A stretch of 64,000 nucleotides of DNA, from NCBI GenBank assembly GCA_039704465.1, contig JASFAU010000008.1:682001-746000 (forward strand). Reading direction: 5' to 3'. This DNA comes from Plasmodiophora brassicae. Lineage: Eukaryota; Endomyxa; Phytomyxea; Plasmodiophorida; Plasmodiophoridae. The position numbers and the translations under genes are program-made. A model generated the notes under the pieces. That model was not told the origin of the DNA and did no database searches. It was given only the letters and a program-made list of their open reading frames with translations. Of this stretch, positions 12,696-22,758 are shown piece after piece; position 1 is the stretch's first letter; every line of letters begins with the position of its first letter.

Positions 12696-12815
12696 CTGTT
12701 CGTCCTTCTATGCGACGCATCCTGACGTCATCGCTCACATGCCCATGGCGTTCAACAACGAACTGGTTCCCCCACTTGTGTTGACTGAATCATGCGGCCT
12801 TGATGCGGCGGTGGT

Positions 12816-12997
12816 CATTGTTCGCGTTTCAAGACGTTGGTAAACACGTAGAGCATGTTTCGAAGTCCTCGAACACGACGAACCTCCGGACTGGAACGTC
12901 GTCATTAGCAATACCGACGACAAAGGAAACCGTCTCCTTACTCAAACGCATAGCCGTTCTTAACGTGGAAGCCTGTGGTCCCATAGTGCGGGCATCG
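12816..12997 (-). repeat. Right arm of 182-bp inverted duplication
   Basis: Partner of 12514-12695 in opposite orientation, near-identical. The minus-strand frame here continues upstream (to ~13135), so this side may be the original and the left arm the copy. Confidence 0.9.
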
Positions 12998-13551
12998 GAC
13001 AAAGATGTCTGGTTTGTAGAGGCGGTCTGGGCGAAGGCCTCCGCGATGAAAGGCGACGACCGGGTTTGGCGCTGTTATCCACATGTGACCAGCTGGGCAG
13101 GTAAGCGTTAAGCGTATTATCGCCACAGTGAACAAACGAAAATACCTGCTTTCAGCCTGTCAACTATATAGTCCCTGTTTCAAGCTGGAGCTTCAGACTG
13201 ATGAACTTCACTGTCCTGTTCAAACATAAGAACACACTTACTGGATCAGGCAACGGCGCATTTCGGTCTGCATCTGTTTCAGCTCGAAAGTCGTTCACAG
13301 TCGCTCGTTGACTATTTCGTTCTCCTTTCAACAAACGTCGACATCTGAACGATTAAATGAAAGATAAACGCTCAGTCTTTCAGACGTCGACCTTCGCGTG
13401 CTGAAATGAGAATGAATTGTTGAAGTGTCCCAGGAATAGCGTGCCCAGCGCGTGGTTCGTGACCTTATCTTCCCTGACATGGTCGTACTACATGAAACCT
13501 AACAATCGGATCGCCCTAAGGTACACGTTTGTCGACGCTAGTCTGTAGAGG

Positions 13552-15170
13552 ATGGCATCGACACCATCGCAGCACCCGCTTCGGGAATGGCTCATTGATC
13601 GGGGTCTGCCCGACCACTATCTGTCGAACTTCACTGAGCACAACCTGACCTGCCCAGAAAAGGTCCAGTCGTTGACCGATTCCCAGCTTCGCGCCATTGG
13701 CATAGACAACATTGTCCACCGACGCTTAATGCGTTCCCCAGTCGGTAAGCTGGTCCATCGCTCGTCGTACAACAGCGACTAGACACATTCCCCGCACAGA
13801 AGGTGGCGAGCGGGACCTCATTGAACTCGGTGCCGAAATCGGCCCGGCAACGGCCGACCATCTCTGGGCGGTTGTCCGGGGCGATGTCCTGCAGAACGGC
13901 GAGCGAATCGTATGGCTCGACGCCGATTCGGCGGCGTTCCGATTCGGGGTCGTGCGCGCCCGTACTGGCGTCCTTATCGCCGATGACATCGGCGTCATGG
14001 TCGAAGTCGCCCCCAACGAAACCAAAGTACCAACAGGTGACATGCATCGTCGAACGGCAACCTGAACCTATCACAGAGATTGCCCATCGACGATATCCTG
14101 CGTTATCGCGCCTCACAGGCACGTTGCTGCACCTTTACAATGGTGTCGAGCTGCTAAACTCGCGTTTGGCAGGAGTCGCCGGCGAACTGGCTGACCGGGC
14201 CGGTTCTTGGTCGAGGCGCGTTCGGGTGCGTTGTGGAGGCCATCGATGTGCGCACGGGCGCTCGCGTTGCAATCAAGCAGATCCCAATTCGGACGGGCGG
14301 CGCCAAAGAACCCGGCAAGGATGTCGTTGATGACGCTGTAGGTATAGGATGAATCGTTAGGCGGACACACAGCTGACCGTGTGCCCAGATTGTGAAACTA
14401 TGCAATGAGATCACGTTGCTTCGAGCGCTAGCACATGACAACATTGTCAAGTTCTTAGGCACCCGCCTCGATCAAAAACAGCCCCGCCTGTACATCATCA
14501 TGGAGCTTGTGTCAGGCGGATCGGTCGCACAGATACTGAGAGAGTATGGCGCTCTGCCCGAGCCCCTGATTAGGAACTACACGAGACAGGTGAACAGAAA
14601 CGCGACATCATAACCGGTGAAGGTGATCTCACTGCCGCTAGATCCTGAATGGGCTCGCCTACCTTCATGAACATGGCGTCGTTCATTGCGACGTCAAAGG
14701 CAGCAACGTTCTCGTCTCAAACGAAGGTGTTGTCAAGTTAGCCGATTTCGGCGCTGCCAAGCTCGTCCAGGACGTGTGCGAAGGGAACCCATCTGTTGCG
14801 GTGTGTGGCACGCCAAACTGGATGGCTCCCGAAGTCGTCATCCAGAAAGGGTTCGTGCCGGTTCTGTTTGCGGATACTCACGTTCTGACTGATGCCAGAT
14901 AGGTACGGCCCGCCAGCCGACATCTGGTCCCTGGGATGCACCATCATCGAGATGGCAACTGGACGGGCGCCGTGGGACCCGAAACTGTCCCAGATCGAGA
15001 TCCTGGTCGTACTATCTCAGTCGGACCGCACCCCGACTATACCCAGTCATCTATCCGACGCCGCGCGGGATTTCTGCTCCCAATGCCTCCAGCGTGACGT
15101 CACTCGCCGACCAACGGTCAACGACCTCCTACACCACCGTTGGGTCCTCAACAACGACACAGTGCAGTAA
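13552..15170 (+). CDS. SAM-domain MAP3K-type protein kinase (STE11/MEKK-like)
   Basis: Exons 13552-13744, 13800-14026, 14173-14337, 14389-14589, 14642-14850 and 14903-15170, about 420 residues. Residues 1-64 form a SAM domain (LREWLIDRGLPDHYL, LRAIGIDNIVHRRL). The kinase has the glycine loop LGRGAFGCV, VAIKQI lysine, C-helix NEITLLRAL, HCDVKGSN, DFG, WMAPE and GPPADIWSLGCTIIEM, the last typical of the STE11/NPK1 group. The catalytic loop is HCD instead of HRD, so it is a non-RD kinase. A SAM-to-kinase layout is like fungal Ste11 and points to a MAP kinase cascade. The middle exon is ambiguous: using donor 13741 (GTCGGT) and donor 14037 (GTGACA) instead reads a Ser-rich linker in another frame; both models keep phase. 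Confidence 0.88.
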
Positions 15171-15553
15171 ACAACCCCATTCTTCAGATACGCGGTTTAC
15201 TGGTGGCGTTCCCGCTCTGAATCGGGACTGCAACGCGCTTGACATGAGGTCACGAGTTCTTTCCTGTGTCTGGCATTCCACTGGCAGGCGACTCATGGTG
15301 GCGTCTATTCTCGATACCGATGTCGATTGTCGTGCGTGCACGCTGCTCTGTCGAGTATGGTCGAATACCTCCTACCTATGGATCACCATTCACCAGGCCT
15401 TGAACGTCTGTGACATGGCGCGCAATTTTTTGGGACCCTGCCGAGGGCTACTTCCGGCGGTAGGTACCAGACGGTGCGCCCCATAGGCAGACTCGTGCGG
15501 TCTGGCAAGCAAACCCGTCATTGTGGCAGGGCCGCGTCGCCGGCTGTGGTGTG
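15171..15553. other. Intergenic, possible F-box-like remnant
   Basis: No gene is supported. A plus-strand frame from 15244 to 15486 has a weak F-box-like look (LLCRVWSNTSYLW) but is short and has no companion domain. Confidence 0.3.
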
Positions 15554-17473
15554 ATGCTAGGGCGTTCGTCGCGATGGCGGACGCAGAGGCGGCAGTGGAG
15601 GCGTCGTATGCAGATCGTGCTGGCGGCTGGGTCGACGATCTGGGTGCTAGGCGTCATCACGTTTATGCGGGGGTTGTGGACCAGTCAGCCGGAGACGGTG
15701 CGGCACGTCTTCGCGGCCACGGCCGTGCCGGATAACGCCGTCTCGTACTGCAACGGCGCTACCGGACCCAGCAAGCTGTTCTGCGTTCCGGATGGTCGTT
15801 CGAACAGTGGCCGTGCGCTCTACTGCGTGGGGACCGACGCGATGATTACCGCTACCAGAGGCCTCTCTCTTCAATGCAGTCAGCCTTCGCAGGCTGTGGA
15901 CAGCATTTTGGATATCCCGCTGACGTTTCAATCGTCGCCCTCATGCGAAACCTCTCAAAGCGTGCCAACTGTCGTGATTCAAGCACCGTCTACGTCGTCT
16001 CTGGAAGTGCACCTGGCCTTTATTGAGCGAATTGCAAAGATCCTGCGCCGGCTCGGCATTGACAACGCCCGCGTGCTTTACGTCGGTGCCGCACTGCATC
16101 ACGAAGCTGTCTGGGTCGCTGCGTTCAGCAAGGTGCTCCCAGCTCCGACTTCGACCTCACTATGCCTGTCGACTCTCGTCTACATTGTCGACACGGCGGA
16201 CGATGGGTCGCCACCGGACTACCAGTTTCAAAGGTCTCTCGTCGTTACACCTGCGCCGGCGCCTAAGGATCCTGTTGTTTGGACCGTTCGTGCTGCCATG
16301 GTGTTCAACTGCAAATCGAAGCAGGCATGCCCTATGGCACAGGAGCTGCTCCCACAGTTCAAGGATTCGAATCTGGACGTTACCCCGTTGTACTCCACGT
16401 CGTCCATCCGTCCGAATGTCATCGGGGCCCTGGACGTTCTCGTCGTGGCGGCGAACGGCCCTCTTGATGCGATTGTCGCACTCCTGCCTCCATCCGCCAT
16501 GATTATCGGTCTGCAACAGGAAGCGGGTCGGCCGCCGTCCCGTTTGCGGCAGTTCCAGCCCAATCTGGCGTATCGTCGAGTCCCTATCACCGGCTCTGTC
16601 TTTAACCAACTGTATCCTGTCATCGGGGCGCGGCTTGAAACCATCCCGGGCGTGTTTCCCGAACCTGAATTACCAAGCGAGGTACGGCAGGCACGGTGGC
16701 GCCCTGCATCACCAGGCAATCCTCGACTGGCGGTCATTGTCCCGTTCCGGGACTCAGCCAGCAATACGTCGCAGGGCGCGGGAAGAACGGCGAATCTTCG
16801 CGAGTTCGCGACGTACATGAACAAGTTCCTCACCCGAGCTGGCCGTGACTTTGAGATCATTGTTGTCGAACAGGAGGAAGGCGTCTTGTTTAACAAGGGC
16901 GCCCTGTTCAACATCGGGTACCACCTTGCGAAACGCGGGTTCACGTATATCGCCCTGCACGATGTTGACCAGATCCCGGTGGACGATCGCAACACGTACG
17001 AGATGCCTTCCACGCCCTTGCACTTGTGCAGCGCTTCGTCCCAGTACGGCTGGCAACCTGCATACCCAACCATGGTCGGAGGCGCGCTCCTCGTCACCGT
17101 CGCCGATTACAAGCGGATGAACGGCATGAGCAATCGATACTGGGGCTGGGGCATGGAAGACGACGATTTGTACCAACGGATCATGGGCGAATTCAAGCAA
17201 GCGCCGAAACTGGACCCATCGATCGGTCGGTACAAAGCTCTGGACCATCCTCGGGTCAAGGACCTCGATGTGACCCCGCTCTTCAACTATAACCGCGAGT
17301 ACCTCGGCCAGGTCGAGAATGGACTTGCCAGCAGATATGTGGACGGTGTCAACACGATCCGGTATCGCGTCAATAACGTTGTGCGGGACCCGCTGGGCTT
17401 CACCAAGTACAACGTCGGCCTGGCGCTACCATGGATGCCCAAGTCGTTGGACGAGATTCCCCGCAGACCTTAA
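15554..17473 (+). CDS. Beta-1,4-galactosyltransferase-like glycosyltransferase (GT7), Golgi type II
   Basis: Single exon, 639 residues from the ATG at 15554. A hydrophobic segment (residues ~20-40, IVLAAGSTIWVLGVITF) after an Arg-rich start predicts a type II Golgi membrane anchor. The C-terminal third is the GT7 catalytic domain: LAVIVPFRDS, FNKGALFNIGYHLA, the Mn-binding HDVDQIPVDD, the GGALLVTVADYKRMNG stretch and YWGWGMEDDDLYQRI. These correspond in order to the family's conserved FNRA, DVD and WGWGGEDDD motifs. The usual role is transfer of Gal (or GalNAc/Xyl) from a UDP-sugar to glycoproteins or glycolipids. The ~360-residue stem region is longer than in animal B4GALTs and unrecognised; it may hold a second degenerate domain. 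The 3' end is 45 bp from the convergent Nudix gene. Confidence 0.88.
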   Translation: MLGRSSRWRTQRRQWRRRMQIVLAAGSTIWVLGVITFMRGLWTSQPETVRHVFAATAVPDNAVSYCNGATGPSKLFCVPDGRSNSGRALYCVGTDAMITATRGLSLQCSQPSQAVDSILDIPLTFQSSPSCETSQSVPTVVIQAPSTSSLEVHLAFIERIAKILRRLGIDNARVLYVGAALHHEAVWVAAFSKVLPAPTSTSLCLSTLVYIVDTADDGSPPDYQFQRSLVVTPAPAPKDPVVWTVRAAMVFNCKSKQACPMAQELLPQFKDSNLDVTPLYSTSSIRPNVIGALDVLVVAANGPLDAIVALLPPSAMIIGLQQEAGRPPSRLRQFQPNLAYRRVPITGSVFNQLYPVIGARLETIPGVFPEPELPSEVRQARWRPASPGNPRLAVIVPFRDSASNTSQGAGRTANLREFATYMNKFLTRAGRDFEIIVVEQEEGVLFNKGALFNIGYHLAKRGFTYIALHDVDQIPVDDRNTYEMPSTPLHLCSASSQYGWQPAYPTMVGGALLVTVADYKRMNGMSNRYWGWGMEDDDLYQRIMGEFKQAPKLDPSIGRYKALDHPRVKDLDVTPLFNYNREYLGQVENGLASRYVDGVNTIRYRVNNVVRDPLGFTKYNVGLALPWMPKSLDEIPRRP

Positions 17474-17518
17474 TTCCCTGTTTCAATCTATCGGGTAATT
17501 ATACATTACTGTCTAACA

Positions 17519-18553
17519 TTAGATCTGTTGTATGGCAGCAGCAGGGCCAGCGTTCACAGCGATCACGACGGCAGTGTCGTGCGCATCTAGAACAGGGTCG
17601 TCGTCGGCAGTGTTTCGGGGATGTGGAGGATCATGTCCAATTACGTCCGGTAAATCTCTCGCTCTGGACGGCGCCGGCAGCGAACGACAGAGATGGCCAG
17701 GTTCCATGAGGAACCCGCAAAACTTCGAGTCCATGTAGACGCGAACAGGCGGGTAGGAGTCGATTCGGGACAAGTCGCACTCCAGGCCAACCTCCTCTCG
17801 CATCTCCCGAATTGTGCAGTACAATGCCGACTCGCCGAGCATGCGTTTGCCACCTGGGAACGACACTTCCCAGGCAGATCTCCCCTTCGACCTGTCCGGC
17901 CGTTCCATGACGACCAGGAACCACTGGTCCGGCAGGTGACGTCGAACTCGGTTCAGCAGACCCAGCCGATGCGAGAGCTTGACCTTCTGGATGTCCGGGA
18001 AGTGACGTTTGACGTGCGACACGATATACGACGGTCTCCAGGAGGTATGCACGGGGAACGCATGTCGGGGTCCCTCAGACCGCGTGAATCGACACAGATC
18101 GCAAACGCGCTGGACATCGTCCAGCGAGCCGAATATGAGGACGCACGCATTCGGTTCCAGAGACAGCGCGGCGCCCATCAAGCGAATCGCGTCGTAATTG
18201 CCACCGATGACGTCGAGAAGTTCGCGTTCAGTCTGCGGGAACCGGTAAGGCGATTGGCACGGTATATCGGCCTGAATGTCTCGGTACCGCAGCAGGATGG
18301 AGTCAAGCCGCGGCGACAGGAACAACTCGATGCTCTGTTTCGAGTCGCGCTCCGCTCGCCTGCACCGAAGTGCAGCGTCCATGAACTGCGTCATTCGATC
18401 GATGGATTCGGGCGCAAATGACGACATTCGCCGGTACAGGCGGCTAATGCTGTGGGCACGACGCATACGGTAGCGGCCGCGGCGCGCAATACGCACTGCC
18501 AACCGCCACGGAGCCGCGCGGCTCGCGCAACCTGCAGCAGACCGCAGTTTCAC
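17519..18553 (-). CDS. Nudix hydrolase, probably mitochondrial
   Basis: A 344-residue frame. The Nudix box is complete (GX5EX7REUXEEXGU: GKRMLGE, then REMREEVGL), preceded by WEVSFPGGK, so hydrolysis of a nucleoside diphosphate linked to another moiety is expected. The general look (SFPGGK, CTIREMREE) recalls CoA pyrophosphatases such as NUDT7/8, but the NuCoA signature is not one I can verify. The first ~40 residues are rich in Arg, Ala and Ser without acids, as in mitochondrial presequences; an inner ATG (18469 or 18427) is an alternative start. About 180 residues before the Nudix domain have no recognised domain. The last ~50 residues (from CRSLPAPSR) look unlike the rest and could reflect an unrecognised 3' intron. 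Confidence 0.75.
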   Translation of the reverse strand: MKLRSAAGCASRAAPWRLAVRIARRGRYRMRRAHSISRLYRRMSSFAPESIDRMTQFMDAALRCRRAERDSKQSIELFLSPRLDSILLRYRDIQADIPCQSPYRFPQTERELLDVIGGNYDAIRLMGAALSLEPNACVLIFGSLDDVQRVCDLCRFTRSEGPRHAFPVHTSWRPSYIVSHVKRHFPDIQKVKLSHRLGLLNRVRRHLPDQWFLVVMERPDRSKGRSAWEVSFPGGKRMLGESALYCTIREMREEVGLECDLSRIDSYPPVRVYMDSKFCGFLMEPGHLCRSLPAPSRARDLPDVIGHDPPHPRNTADDDPVLDAHDTAVVIAVNAGPAAAIQQI

Positions 18554-18682
18554 TCGGACTCCGAAGGACCACGGCTGGAAATATATTCACAAGAGGAATC
18601 ACACGATTGAGAGTGCTAAGGGCTGAAGGAGTTCATACCTGGCTCGTCCAGTTGCACTTGGAGCTTGGTATATTTGGCCGCG

Positions 18683-19504
18683 ATGGCGCAGCTGGACAAG
18701 CTGCTCGTGAACGGCCTGAAGCTGCTGTTGCAGCTGGCGACTGACGATGTAGATACAGGTGCAGTCCTGGCAGCGTTGGGCATCGACAGACAGCCGACTG
18801 CAACACAACACCGCGATGCGACGCGTCATGACTCTGGGGCGGTTTGCTCGTTGGAAGAGGACAGAGTCTCCAGCTACAACGCCCATAGAAACACGTTTGA
18901 GGCAGGCGCCTTCCCTGGACCACTCTTGGACCAGGCGATCCGCAAAGGCCGGCAGTCCCACGATCTCTCTGCGCAACGACACCTGGACGAAGATGAAGAC
19001 GACAACATAGCCAAGTCGAGCAACCAGACTCCAGAAATCGACAGCTCGCGCGAATACCCCAACGGCAACGTTTGTTACTGGGCCGATGTGACAGACAGAA
19101 AAGACGTATTGCTGTATCGACGAATCGGGTGGGCAGCGGTAACGTATAGCACCTCGAGTGGGAACAGAACCGCCCGCAAAAGGCATGTAAAATCCTGTCT
19201 CGGCGTGTACGTCTGTCCACGTGAGCGTTGTGGGTACGTCGAGCGCCCGAAGGTTCCCAGGCGCAATCGCAACAAACACTGCCTGCCGATGAAATCTGAG
19301 GCACTATGCGTGCATCACCAGGAACCGCTGCTGCACTTGCCATGCGAGGCCACGATCACCATTGAGGAGCACGAGCGACAGTCTACCACCGTAGTTATCG
19401 TCTCCAACCACGGTGTGCACCGACATCCGAGGCCACCCCCGATCAGGCCCTCGGCGGAAGCATATGCTGCGTTTAAGCAGATGGTCAATTTCGCACCTGG
19501 CTGA
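18683..19504 (+). CDS. GCM/WRKY-like zinc-domain protein, putative DNA-binding
   Basis: 273 residues from the ATG at 18683, divergent from the Nudix gene. The C-terminal half contains RHVKSCLGVYVCP, then CGYVERP, basic RRNRNKHC, paired CVHH, and ends with NHGVHRHPRPPP. In GCM (glial cells missing) proteins the domain has an NxLKKSCLGVLxC block, Cys-rich middle and terminal THDHPRP; order and spacing here agree, and the WRKY/FLYWCH group shares the final H-x-H. So a zinc-bound beta-sheet DNA-binding domain is inferred. The N-terminal ~110 residues (MAQLDKLLVNGLKLLLQLA, then acidic DEDEDD) hold no recognised domain. It may be a transcription factor or derive from a transposon. A profile search is needed to separate GCM from WRKY or FLYWCH. 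Confidence 0.65.
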   Translation: MAQLDKLLVNGLKLLLQLATDDVDTGAVLAALGIDRQPTATQHRDATRHDSGAVCSLEEDRVSSYNAHRNTFEAGAFPGPLLDQAIRKGRQSHDLSAQRHLDEDEDDNIAKSSNQTPEIDSSREYPNGNVCYWADVTDRKDVLLYRRIGWAAVTYSTSSGNRTARKRHVKSCLGVYVCPRERCGYVERPKVPRRNRNKHCLPMKSEALCVHHQEPLLHLPCEATITIEEHERQSTTVVIVSNHGVHRHPRPPPIRPSAEAYAAFKQMVNFAPG

Positions 19505-20116
19505 CGCCGACGCAGCTACTTGTGGGTGCCCAAACCGGGCCTGAGCTTGGGCCAACTAATACACAAAATTACGTGACCGCGGATCGGCGTGTTCGATCAG
19601 TAGACGATCACGTCTGTGAGACGCGACGACATCAATACCTAGCGCACCTCGCTTCGACGGCGTCGTCTGGGCTGGCTCACGTACGGTCGGATACCATGGA
19701 GGATGCCAACCCCATCATTCGTGCATCTTGTCTGAGTATGTAATGCCCGGGCGTCGGCAGTGGTCGCCGGTTAATCCGTCAATGTCGACAACGCGGTCCG
19801 CTGTCGTTGACTGGTTATAGCTGTGGTTTCGCGCAACGCCATCATTTACGGATGGACGTGTCGGTGTACGTAATCTAAACAACGTCATTCGTTGTCGTTG
19901 GAGATGTAGACGATCGTCCGCGATTACGTGTAGCCATGCTTCCCTTTGATCGGCGATTGCGATTTGATATCCTATTGAAGAGCGGCGCCGACATCGCTGG
20001 GTGCACCATGGCGGACGACGTGTTTAACGTAAGCTATGTCGATCCGGTGAATATAATCGTGGGACACGATTCCTGGTACACCTATTCCGCCCGCTCTGTT
20101 TGGGCCAGTCGATACC
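19505..20116. other. Intergenic
   Basis: I see no supported gene, RNA or repeat here. A plus-strand frame from 19936 runs into the P450 relic but its first part has no recognisable content. Confidence 0.4.
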
Positions 20117-20360
20117 GAGTCGCGTGTCGTTCGCCTGGTTCGGTACGCGGCATCGTGGGCGGGACCGCCCAACCCATTGTCCGCCATCGATGCCAGCAAC
20201 CTGATGCAGTCCATCATCGATGCCAAAGCGGCCGATGGAGGCGCCCCCGTCTACCGTACGCACATCGGCGTGCCTGTCAACCTCATCACACCGATCGCGC
20301 GTCCGCCAAGTTCTTCCTGGGCGGCTCCCCGTCCGTCTTTGATAGGAAGGACTTCAGACG
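20117..20360 (+). pseudogene. Relic of CYP74-type P450 first exon
   Basis: Read from 20117, the frame gives ESRVVRLVRYAASWAGP, NPLSAID, SNLMQSIIDAKAADGGAPV and HIGVPVNLIT, closely matching the N-terminal exon of the P450 at 46760-44867 (ESRVVRLARYVASWTGP, NPLPAID, TNLMQSFIDARAAAGGVPV, HIGLPVVVIT). A 2-base insertion near 20290 shifts the frame, after which SAKFFLGGSPSVFDRKDF is readable. A five-residue stretch is missing after NPLSAID. Homology stops at the point where the functional gene's first exon ends, and a 24-bp tandem repeat begins there. Broken, truncated copy; no later exons are seen. Confidence 0.82.
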
Positions 20361-20416
20361 ACCAGCGCAGCTGTATCAGTGACGACCAGCGCAGCTGTAT
20401 CGGTGACGACCAGCGT
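20357..20416. repeat. 24-bp tandem repeat, about 2.5 copies
   Basis: Two full 24-bp units (20357-20380 and 20381-20404, one base different) plus a 12-base partial. It starts at the 3' end of the P450 relic's exon homology. Confidence 0.85.
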
Positions 20417-20641
20417 ACTGTGCTCTGACATGCCGGGTAATTGATAGGTATTGCGCATGGGTTCGCTGTCACGTATTCATTATTGCTGGAAGTACTCACA
20501 GGCCTAGCGGACAAAGCCTCAGGTGTATGCATTCCTGGTCCAAAGCGCCTCCTTTGTCCCCGTGGTTGCATGCAGAAGGGGGCCCGGGACGGTCGCCTCG
20601 GCCTCTATTTACGGCTATCGCCTCTCCTGTACGAGAAGGAG

Positions 20642-22758
20642 ATGGACGGCCCAGCGCCATCCTGCCCCAGTGGGGGGATCGTCCTGGATAACGAAGGTCC
20701 ACCTGGCGCGACTCTGGAGCTCGTTGCTGGAAGGGACAAGAACGCCCCGTCTGTGTCGGTGCCTCGGCACTTGGCCGCCAAGCACGCTCGCCTGCTGGGA
20801 CGCATGCTGGACAACGATTCGACCGTGACCAGTATGACCGTTCAATTCGACACGAGCACCCTCAAACAGGTACCGATTTCCGTACCTGTCGTGTTGTCTG
20901 CGATAACGAACATACATTCGGTTTCTGATTGCAGATCGCATCGTTCCTGTCGATGGAGCCTGTGGACCGGTTCGCAACGGCGAACTGGATAGCCAAGCTT
21001 CGAGAAACGGCGCAGGCAGACGGCCAGTGGCGGGCGCTTCTAAATGCGGCGAATTACCTGGAGATTCCGTATCTGTTCGAGGGCATCATCGAAGAACTCG
21101 TCAAAGGAGGTCGACAGAAAACGTTGAAGGAATGTCTCGATATCTGGCTCGCTCCTGAGAATGGGTCCATGTTCATCCATCGTTGATCGCTGGGTGGTCG
21201 TTGTCTGACCAGCATCTGCCCCAGGGTGCTTCCCGAGTCGGTCGTGTCGCTGCTGGTGACACATCGCCTACGCGTTTCATCGCCGCCGTTCGACGACTTT
21301 CAGAAGGCGATAGAAAATAACGAATTCGACATCGCCGACCGGATACTGCAGTGGTTGGTGCCCAGCGTTCGCTCCGCTGTCGTCGAGGACGCGCTGACGA
21401 CCGCGCTGACTCCATCGACGCTTGGGCCATCCCAACTCGTTGCCGTCCTCGTCCGTCACGTCGACAATCCTTCCATATACGACAAAGCGCAGCACTCCCC
21501 GTTGCACGTGGCAGTCGCTCGGAAGGATGCATCGATCGTTGGCGAGCTGGCCAAAGCCTGCGACGTCAACGAGCGCACACCATCCGGGGACACCCTGCTC
21601 CATTTAGCGGTGCGAACGAGAGACGCCACACTTGTTGAGACGCTGCTGGCCTCCAGTGCGGATCCCAACGCCCGCAACGCGTCGGGAACGACTCTGCTGA
21701 GCGTTGCGGCCCAGAAAGGTCTGGCGGCGATATGCAAGTTGCTGATCCAGTTTGGCGCCGATGTGAATGCTGCCGACACGCAGGACGACGAGGCGACTGC
21801 GACGCCTCTGCACAGCGCGTGTCGCGGGAAGAATCCCGACATTGCCAGGATGCTCCTGCATGCAGGCGCGAACGTCAACGCCGTTGACAAGTTCCATAAC
21901 ACGCCCCTGCACGTTGCCGTCCGACGCAACCGTGCGACCCTGGTCAGTATCTTGATCCAGGATGGGTTCCTGCTGAACATCGGTGCTACCGATGCTCGCG
22001 GGCGAACAGCGCTGATCGTCGCCGCCGAATCAGGGTCTGCTGAAATCGCCCGTGCACTATTGAGGCGTGGGTTCGACCCAAACTTGGTTGACTCTACGGG
22101 CAGGAACGCGTTAATGCACCTGGTTCAGGCAGGCGTTCCTGCGCAACCGGTGTCGCCATCGATCCAAGGGCTTGGGGGGTACACGGAGATGATCCATCAG
22201 CAACGACAGGAAACCGCAACGAGTATTCATCAGCGGCTGATCTGGGCCATGTCGCGTGCGATCCGCGATTTGAACGCTCGGGACGCCGATGGGACAACGG
22301 TGCTGGAGATGGCGATTCTGGCTGGGGACACATGGGCGGTGGACGTTCTGTTACGTGCCGGGGCTGAGCCTAATGCGACCTCGAGCACCGATTTCAGTCT
22401 CGCGTATGTGGCGGCCAGTCAGGAGGGGTGCCCCGGTCGCACTCCAATGCTAATGTCGTTGTTCGCCGCGGGGGCTCGCCTGGTGCCGGTGCTTGAAGAG
22501 GCCATTTGCCTGGATAATCGCAGCGCCGTGCGTGAATTGGTAACGACCGCCAAAGCAGACCTGCGCCTAGTGTCGTCCTCCTCGGGTGAGAATCTCGTCA
22601 CGCTTGCCGCATGGTCGTCCAGCGCCGATACCATCAGGATCCTGATCGACAGGGGCGCACAGGTCGAAAGCGCCGCCGTTCGTATTGCTGATGCTCTCGG
22701 CGACAGCGAGATGGCCAATGTGCTACGGGATGCATTGGCCCAGTCGCGTCCGACTTGA
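20642..22758 (+). CDS. SKP1-like domain fused to ankyrin repeats, copy A
   Basis: Exons 20642-20869, 20935-21164 and 21225-22758 (introns 65 and 60 nt), 663 residues. Residues ~15-155 look like a SKP1/POZ fold: a first strand-helix block (SVPRHLAAKHARLLGRML) and a closing block LLNAANYLEIPYLFEGI followed by LKECLDIW, which parallels SKP1's LILAANYLDIK and KTPEEIRKTF. Residues ~240-660 form about a dozen ankyrin repeats (TPLHSACRGKNPDIARML, TPLHVAVRRNRATLVSIL, GRTALIVAAESG). Inference: an adaptor whose SKP1-like end binds a cullin or F-box-like partner while ankyrins pick the target. Copy B at 34076-32009 has the same exon structure and MDGP start; a third, decayed copy lies at 24.5-25.8 kb. 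GT donors GTACCG and GTCCAT are used. Confidence 0.85.

Larger units (their letters stand above)
12013..13551. other. Unresolved region with a long inverted duplication
   Basis: No complete gene is recognised here. It contains the 182-bp inverted duplication listed separately and two coding-looking minus-strand stretches: about 12500-12266 (helical, with CGVMINGCAERAYYAYL) and about 13130-12938 (with LTCPAGHMW and RCPHYGTTGF, resembling a zinc-ribbon fragment). These may be exons of broken or unrecognised genes. About 13140-13500 is less GC-rich and shows no coding signal I can support. Confidence 0.4.

Noticed and set aside
15244..15486. A short F-box-like frame on the plus strand
   Set aside because: Only a weak match to an F-box pattern, no partner domain, no clear start or splice context; the stretch may be chance.
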